Positions 60,701 to 64,000 of a stretch of DNA of 64,000 bases are shown here, piece by piece. The notes under the pieces were generated by a model that saw nothing but the letters and a program-made list of their open reading frames with translations, did not search any database and was not told the DNA's origin. Each line of letters starts with the position of its first letter. Position 1 is the stretch's first letter. Source of the stretch: Hofstenia miamia (Eukaryota; Xenacoelomorpha; Acoela); the NCBI GenBank assembly GCA_004352715.1, contig SCFE01000111.1:1517448-1581447 (forward strand). The letters run 5' to 3'. Made by a program: the position numbers and the translations under genes.

Positions 60701-63413
60701 ACAACAGGAGTGACAACCAATAATTCATTGAGATAAGATCAAAGGCTTCATTAATTCAAAATGTGTGTACACTTAACTATGTAAGATCAAAGCATAAAGC
60801 AAATTAAAAACAGAATGTTGTTGAAAATTCTGCAGGCAAGAGTTATCTAAACAACAGTGTTTGCAATAGGACTTTCACTTGATGTTTGTCCAGTTGTAAC
60901 CATATTCTCAACAATAAGAAACATGTAAAATAGTCACAAAAATTAGCAGATTTTGTAATTATCATCAGAATTCCGAGTAAGTTTGCTAATTCCCATACAA
61001 TTGGTGGGATGCTAAATAAGAAACTGAATTGTTATTTTTAAGTGTATCTACAATTGTAATAACTTTTTCATAAACACTATTCCGCATTAATCTATGAAAA
61101 AAATCATGACCATATTGCTATGCATTTCGTGTATAAATAATACCAACTGAACCGAGTTAAAAATTAGATTTCTCATGTTTGTGAAAACCTTATTGTCCAC
61201 TTTGCTTAACTGAACAATAGAATTACCTCTCTACAAAATGAAATAAAAGTTAACATTTTTTGAACTATTTGCTACCATGTTTTGCAAATTTTCAATATGT
61301 ATTTCATTTAATTATTTTCAGAACTGGTGCCCTAATATTATAGGACTGGTTTGGGTTAGTCATCTATTTGCACTTATATTTTTAAGATCAAAATTGACCC
61401 CTATACGAGCTATAGGGATATCAAAATTTCGGTGGTTCCAGTGTTAAGGTTTTCTTTTAGATATGCATTTGCGCTTGATTACAAGGTAAGATATCTTGCT
61501 AATATTAGTCTAGTATCTTTTTTGAAAGTCCAATCGGTTTTCTAATGATTTTGGTAGAAATTAGACTTTAAATTTAGGTCACTCGTCAATATTTAATGGA
61601 AGGGCGAATTTCGGGTAGTGTAGAACAGGCTGCACGTGCTACCGGTGTCTTTCAAAATGGATCGGGCGAACACGGGCACACAATATTTTCCCCACCGCAA
61701 AACACTCTTTCCTACCTCTTGCTAAATATTAAATTTTTAGAATATAAATAAATGAAAATTTCACCATATCTCACACGTAACTTTTTCAACGTGAATAAAC
61801 TACAAAACTATTAGACACTCAGCACTCAGCTCCAAGCAAAACTTCGATATGAAACTATATTTATAGGTAAAGTTAAACCAACAAATTAAATACGAACCTT
61901 AACTTTGTTTTTCAAATGCATGATTAATCTCTGTCTTTATATGCATTTATTTTTTTCGTACACTATGTATATATTAGTAAAAAGCTTTCTTTTGAGCAAT
62001 GTACGCGTTTATTCTCATAATTACTTCTGCATCCTCCAACAGACATTTATTGATATGTGATATAATGCATCGTGTAATCGCGACCTAAGGCATGGATACA
62101 GAAATTTACGCACATTCCACAAGGTGGCGTCTTTTACGCGATAAATGAAGCCTTTTGATTTTTTCGCAATAAATGAATGGTTGTCACTCGTGTTGTATTA
62201 AGCACTCCTTGTATATTTATACGCCAAATTTGAATAGTTTTAACGTTATGTAATTATTATTAGCATAATTTATTTAGTTGTAGTTGCTGATATTTTGCTC
62301 ATTTTTTTTTAAAAGCAAAGCATTCAAATTATGAAACTTTTCCAAAGTTTTATAGTCCAATGAACGATGCCATTTTCAAAATACAGACAATTCTTAATCC
62401 AATTCTGATGAAATATTTCAGTCACAAAATAACGTTAAATTCAATTAAGTAGTCCATTGTTAAATTCAATACACTAAGTTGTGCTCAAATAGTACTTTTT
62501 CATTACCATATAAGCTCACGTGCTCACCTGAACCTAGCCGTTTACATCCTGTTATGAAAAGTTCAGCATGTCTTCCCAAAAAAATTGTTAATTGGAAAAA
62601 TATTTACGCTTGGAACGAAAATTTTTCTGACTAGAGTTTAATTTGAAAATAACCAATTGAAAGTTTTAGCATCTATATTGTGGTGCTTAGGTATTGGGTT
62701 TCAATTCATTGAAACAATAACTGACATTTCTATAAATACTTTAAAATTTGATGCACATTTTACATAATAGGGATCTGCATATTATGCTGCTATATTTAGG
62801 TTATCGAGCGATGGTCTTCTGTAATGAATGAGCAAGGAACTCTTTATGTGGCACAGGTTAATTTTTTTTTCTACACACTCAGCATCCATCATTTAGGAAG
62901 ATTTTCAAATTTTGATCGAAGCGGTCATTACTAATATTGATTTTGACAATGAAGCAGTGGACCAAATGAAACGTAAACTTCGCATACATTATGGACGCAG
63001 ACGGTATCCGTTATCCGCCATTAATGACAGTGAGAATGCTTTGTGGGCATTACCGAATATTGTAACTATTTTAATTAAATTCAATATCAATGTCTTTGCG
63101 CTTTAGTTGATAGAAAATTTGCGCAAGCAAATAGAAGAACCTCATTGGATGTTTACTATTGAAGGAATAGTGAAAGATTCTGTCAATGCAATGATATCTT
63201 TTTTACAAGTCCTGAAATCCAGTATTGTATTCTTTTCAAACAGCATTACCCTTTCTTAGATTGTAGATCGCACGATCGTCCGCTTTCCACTGTGATATCA
63301 GAGAGTAGTATTTCATCAGAAGATGCTGAAATCTCAATCAGTGGAGCTAGTAGCATGCCACAAAAACGACCTTCATCGAGAGAAGTTGAAATTTTAGCTG
63401 CTGATAACACAAG
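29777..63413 (+). CDS. MAP3K5: ASK1/MAP3K5-type MAP kinase kinase kinase (3' end beyond window)
   Basis: Exons: 29777-30023, 32301-32440, 33359-33549, 35498-35666, 37153-37265, 38785-38955, 40222-40334, 41349-41620, 42547-42696, 42740-42799, 43399-43550, 43870-43965, 45124-45214, 46212-46345, 48427-48658, 48700-48838, 48884-49011, 53569-53666, 53707-53849, 53893-53986, 55980-56054, 56618-56729, 62800-62856, 62897-63061, 63107-63208, 63244-63413. All join in compatible phase, giving about 1,204 codons; vertebrate ASK1 is near 1,370, so roughly the coiled coil and SAM-like end are missing. ASK1 kinases phosphorylate MKK4/7 and MKK3/6 under oxidative and other stress, feeding JNK and p38. It is the homologue of MAP3K5/6/15 (nsy-1 in C. 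elegans); which paralogue is not decidable. The ATG lies 11 bp after a TTTTTAG acceptor. The introns range from 35 bp to about 6 kb. Confidence 0.93.
30421..31184. mobile_element. MITE with AAGGTGCGTTCAG terminus, copy A
   Basis: It begins AAGGTGCGTTCAGTCAAGCA and ends, inverted, in a related sequence with GAACATCTTTTGATG. The unit GCGTTCAGACGAGCATCTTT with variants recurs several times near both ends. The middle (30890-31130) is homologous in the same order to 31800-32040. It has no coding capacity and lies in ASK1 intron 1. Confidence 0.75.
31678..32164. mobile_element. MITE with AAGGTGCGTTC terminus, copy B
   Basis: Left AAGGTGCGTTCCGACGAACA and right, inverted, AAGGTGCGTTCATACGAG; a TA lies on both sides (31676-31677, 32165-32166), consistent with a TA target duplication. 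Relative to copy A a central block of about 250 bp is missing. The two copies are in direct orientation, about 500 bp apart. Confidence 0.8.
33359..41620 (+). CDS. MAP3K5: ASK1-like exons 3-8: central regulatory (TPR) region
   Basis: Exons 3-8 encode the helical repeat region that in ASK1 binds TRAF proteins. Recognisable blocks are [20 protein letters not shown] and [11 protein letters not shown] (exon 4), [20 protein letters not shown] across exons 5/6, [10 protein letters not shown] (exon 6), [20 protein letters not shown] (exon 7) and [20 protein letters not shown] then [14 protein letters not shown] (exon 8). The exon 6/7 junction rebuilds a Trp codon from TG|G. Each junction was chosen so that the family motif continues in frame. 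Confidence 0.9.
33550..35497. other. ASK1 intron 3, nothing firm
   Basis: Two overlapping open frames at about 33808-34060 (one per strand) look more open than the surroundings, but neither resembles a family I know. The rest is AT-rich. Confidence 0.35.
36340..36630 (+). mobile_element. Penelope-like retroelement fragment (GIY-YIG endonuclease)
   Basis: The reading [20 protein letters not shown], then a stop in place of Arg, [20 protein letters not shown].. and, after a frameshift near 36525, [20 protein letters not shown] follows the C-terminal endonuclease of Penelope-like elements. The expected order is CxxC, a YVGxT core, the Arg helix with EHL, and the final E in a short helix. The reverse transcriptase was not found upstream, so this is a truncated, mutated tail, lying in ASK1 intron 4. 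Confidence 0.8.
36719..36748. repeat. (TA)n microsatellite
   Basis: About 30 bp of uninterrupted TA, 90 bp after the Penelope-like fragment. Similar short runs occur at 3949-3966, 37306-37322, 37684-37699, 38170-38183 and 51506-51527. Confidence 0.9.
38956..40221. other. ASK1 intron 6, unassigned open frame inside
   Basis: A 113-codon open frame at 39291-39632 (Lys-rich, ending KIFYST) has no family resemblance and no upstream acceptor joining in phase. I treat it as chance or old repeat. Confidence 0.35.
42547..45214 (+). CDS. MAP3K5: ASK1-like exons 9-13: PH-like domain before the kinase
   Basis: Exon 9 gives [20 protein letters not shown] and [10 protein letters not shown]; exon 10 [15 protein letters not shown]; exon 11 [20 protein letters not shown]; exon 12 [20 protein letters not shown]; exon 13 [20 protein letters not shown]. 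These follow the order of the ASK1 PH-like domain that primes substrate phosphorylation. Exon 10 must end at GAG|GCAAGT, a GC donor, to stay in phase. Exon 11 may end at 43550 or at 43481 (AG|GTTATC); the first adds 23 residues not expected from the family. Both keep the frame. Confidence 0.85.
44285..44640. repeat. Dispersed repeat / MITE-like, family of 12740-12850
   Basis: It starts near AGAGGTGTTTCCAGTCAACG and contains several GGTGTTTCCA- and GATGAATCGTT-like inverted motifs. The block 44440-44560 is the reverse complement of 12740-12850 with a few differences. The exact right end is not resolved. It lies in ASK1 intron 12. Confidence 0.65.
46212..53849 (+). CDS. MAP3K5: ASK1-like exons 14-19: Ser/Thr kinase domain
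   Basis: A complete protein kinase: glycine loop [10 protein letters not shown], lysine in AIKE (about residue 692), HRDIKGDN with the catalytic Asp near 786, ADFGTSK with the metal-binding Asp near 805, [11 protein letters not shown] activation segment, [12 protein letters not shown], and [14 protein letters not shown] at the C-lobe end. The KGDN and GTSKRLAG motifs are typical of the MEKK/ASK group. A Thr in KTLAGT occupies the place of the activating ASK1 Thr838 (inference from the motif). Introns of 41 and 45 bp alternate with one of 4.6 kb that contains a piggyBac element. Confidence 0.95.
46599..46894. mobile_element. hAT-type MITE, 296 bp, perfect 8-bp TSD
   Basis: Flanked on both sides by GTTATATA (46591-46598 and 46895-46902). 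The ends are CACGGTTTTCGAGTC and, inverted, CAGGGTTTTTGAGCAC. The interior repeats TCGAGTTCGAGTTT several times. It is non-coding and lies in ASK1 intron 14, within the kinase domain. Confidence 0.85.
49220..52097 (-). mobile_element. piggyBac transposon, ends intact, transposase dead
   Basis: 2,878 bp between TTAA at 49216-49219 and TTAA at 52098-52101. The termini are CCCTCATCTGGCCAC and, inverted, TCCTCATCCGGCCAC. Subterminal palindromes of the form TGTCTACNNNNGTAGACA occur at 49263-49280, 51885-51902 and, with one change, 52064-52081, each beside a GGCC(A/G)G motif. It lies in ASK1 intron 17, antisense to the gene, between kinase-domain exons. Confidence 0.95.
49690..51290 (-). pseudogene. 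piggyBac transposase pseudogene
   Basis: The reading on the minus strand follows the piggyBac transposase: an acidic N-terminus (about 51140-51240), [20 protein letters not shown] near 50930, then the three catalytic aspartates in TVDEQL (near 50660), [10 protein letters not shown] (near 50430) and [10 protein letters not shown] (near 50115), and a C-terminal Cys/His domain ([25 protein letters not shown]) at about 49690-49800. Breaks: an in-frame TAA near 51240 after the likely start, a one-base frameshift near 50628 just after [10 protein letters not shown], a TGA at 49915-49917 and another near 49825. The catalytic residues survive, so decay is recent. Element ends are intact, so it could be mobilised in trans (inference). 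Confidence 0.92.
52102..53568. other. ASK1 intron 17 right part, no feature
   Basis: AT-rich sequence without recognisable coding or repeat boundary. Confidence 0.4.
53893..56729 (+). CDS. MAP3K5: ASK1-like exons 20-22: linker after the kinase
   Basis: Three short exons with compatible phases: a Pro/Ser/Glu linker ending TSRDPFSR, a basic-proline segment ([20 protein letters not shown]), and exon 22, [20 protein letters not shown] followed by [18 protein letters not shown]1 proteins have a poorly conserved linker here; the KVDPFSF-like motif of the family is echoed by DPFSR/DPFKIP, near a 14-3-3 site in mammals. Low conservation makes these the least certain exons of the gene. Confidence 0.65.
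53987..55979. other. ASK1 intron 20, no feature
   Basis: AT-rich. Only short TA runs (for example near 55670) and unassigned short frames were noticed. Confidence 0.4.
56730..58381. other. ASK1 intron 22 left part; possible MITE remnants
   Basis: GGTCTGAAC(C/A) occurs at about 56990 and 57578, and GGTCAGACTATCGAT at 56930 faces ATCGATGGTCTGAA at 56982 as a small inverted pair. This suggests one or two decayed foldback elements, but no boundaries could be fixed. Confidence 0.35.
58386..59459 (-). mobile_element. Second piggyBac element, internally deleted
   Basis: TTAA at 58382-58385 and at 59460-59463. The left end GACTAGAAGGCTGG and, inverted, the right end CACTAGAAGGACC share ACTAGAAGG; about 40 bp inside, both ends carry TCATTTTTRACCCATAG. 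At 1,074 bp it holds only the C-terminal half of a transposase on the minus strand. It is a different subfamily from 49220-52097. It lies in ASK1 intron 22. Confidence 0.8.
58630..59250 (-). pseudogene. piggyBac transposase C-terminal half, pseudogene
   Basis: [20 protein letters not shown] (second catalytic Asp region), a stop after SKRH, then [35 protein letters not shown] and [13 protein letters not shown] (the GVDxxD-like third Asp region), and, after a frame change near 58825, [20 protein letters not shown]. This order is that of the piggyBac catalytic domain; the first Asp and the N-terminus are missing. Confidence 0.8.
59480..61446 (-). mobile_element. Probable further piggyBac remnant
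   Basis: At 61443-61446 a TTAA faces a minus-strand terminus CACTGGAACCACC with AGGGGTCAATTTTGA about 40 bp further in, similar in layout to the element at 58386. Inside, the minus strand at 59860-60370 has an acidic segment ([20 protein letters not shown]) and then [20 protein letters not shown], resembling the N-terminal dimerisation part of piggyBac transposases. It may be the missing N-terminal half of the neighbour, or a second copy cut by it. No left terminus was found. Confidence 0.5.
61447..62799. other. ASK1 intron 22 right part; unassigned open stretch
   Basis: From 61579, after AAATTTAG, the frame [20 protein letters not shown] continues open for about 50 codons but has no family match and would need an unsupported donor. 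The remainder is AT-rich. Confidence 0.35.
62800..63413 (+). CDS. MAP3K5: ASK1-like exons 23-26: C-terminal regulatory helices
   Basis: Exons 23 ([18 protein letters not shown]), 24 ([20 protein letters not shown]..), 25 ([20 protein letters not shown]) and 26 (Ser-rich, [20 protein letters not shown]). PHWMF and the surrounding helices are clearly shared with the ASK1 C-terminal region. The introns are 40, 45 and 35 bp; the last (63209-63243) is required because reading through shifts the frame to a stop. Exon 26 ends AACACAAG|GTAAAT in phase 2, so the gene continues. Confidence 0.8.
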
Positions 63414-64000
63414 GTAAATCCATTTAGTGTCTATCAAGATAAGACATTGTTGAGCTTTTGTAATTGTGAGTAATAATGGATGATGCTGTCTATGTTAATT
63501 TCTCATTGATCATCTTAATTTTACGACTAATTTTTGTACTAAATTGTCAATATTTGTCAAATGCTACCAAATTTTAATCTTAAAAATGCTTTGATTTTAC
63601 ATTTTACGTTTTTTTTTACTTATTTTGACTTAACGTCTAGGAACAGGACAAACATTCCATTATGAACAATTCATTAGCAAATATAGTTGTTTGTTTAATA
63701 ATTAAACTTCTGTCCAAATCGACACCCATTTTGTTAAATTTTCGCAAGTTTGTGTTCTGGTAGGGCAGATTTCATTTCTTTCCATTGGCTCCATGAAAAC
63801 CAAACAACTTCCAAAATAGACAATTTATATGCATAATTTTGACTCTATTGACTTTTGTGGTCACCCTAGCCATCAGCAGTCAGTCTCATGTCTCAAGACG
63901 TTGTAATACATACATGGAAGCTATTTCATAAATGAAATGAATGATGACTAAATAACCATCCACTGGAGTATATTATACATACAGTCAAATCTCGCTTCTA
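63414..64000. other. ASK1 intron 26, to window end
   Basis: Begins with the GTAAAT donor after exon 26. No further exon could be recognised before the window ends. Confidence 0.5.

Noticed and set aside
61453-61479. 26-bp mini-exon between TTTTAG and GTAAGA
   Set aside because: In the required phase 0 it contains a TGA stop, so it cannot belong between exons 22 and 23.
61579-61740. Extra ASK1 exon [12 protein letters not shown]..
   Set aside because: Exons 22 and 23 already join in phase 0 without it, it has no family match, and no convincing in-phase donor follows.

Overview
This is an AT-rich eukaryotic window with spliced, intron-rich genes. Introns fall into two size classes, about 35-45 bp and several hundred to several thousand bp, and old transposons are dense. 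Three conserved animal genes are recognisable, so the source is a metazoan, very probably an invertebrate. All three predicted start codons lie 0-11 bp downstream of a T-rich AG splice acceptor. With the very short introns, this would suit a lineage that trans-splices a leader (nematodes, flatworms and some others), but I cannot name the organism.

Layout. (1) 1-1417: right part of a decayed hAT transposon with its terminal inverted repeat. (2) 3169-17623, minus strand: a TAF3-like TFIID subunit. The histone fold is in exons 1-2 and basic tails are in the 3' exons; the PHD finger is not visible and would lie beyond the left edge. Its introns hold a LINE 3' end, two hAT-type MITEs, a possible GPCR fragment, and a LINE carrying a nested, apparently intact Tc1/IS630-like transposon. 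(3) 18395-24827, minus strand: a FAM117/GLCCI1-family gene. Its last exon is partly duplicated across an assembly gap. Its large intron 4 carries a LINE fragment and a MITE. (4) 24828-29776: spacer with two more LINE copies, a hAT fragment and a 50-bp tandem duplication. (5) 29777-63413 and beyond, plus strand: a MAP3K5/ASK1-type MAP kinase kinase kinase. I built it by hand as 26 phase-consistent exons of about 1,204 codons. It runs from the thioredoxin-binding N-terminus through the central regulatory (TPR and PH-like) region and the kinase domain into the C-terminal regulatory part; the gene leaves the window on the right.

The ASK1 introns host MITEs, a Penelope-like GIY-YIG fragment, a piggyBac element with intact TTAA-flanked ends but a dead transposase, and a second, smaller piggyBac element. 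In function, the window joins a core promoter-recognition factor (TAF3), a poorly characterised phosphoprotein family (FAM117) and a stress kinase (ASK1). These are independent genes, with no sign of an operon. I found no CRISPR array, no rRNA and no convincing tRNA. Exon boundaries come from reading splice sites and phases by eye and from remembered family similarity; no alignment or search was run.
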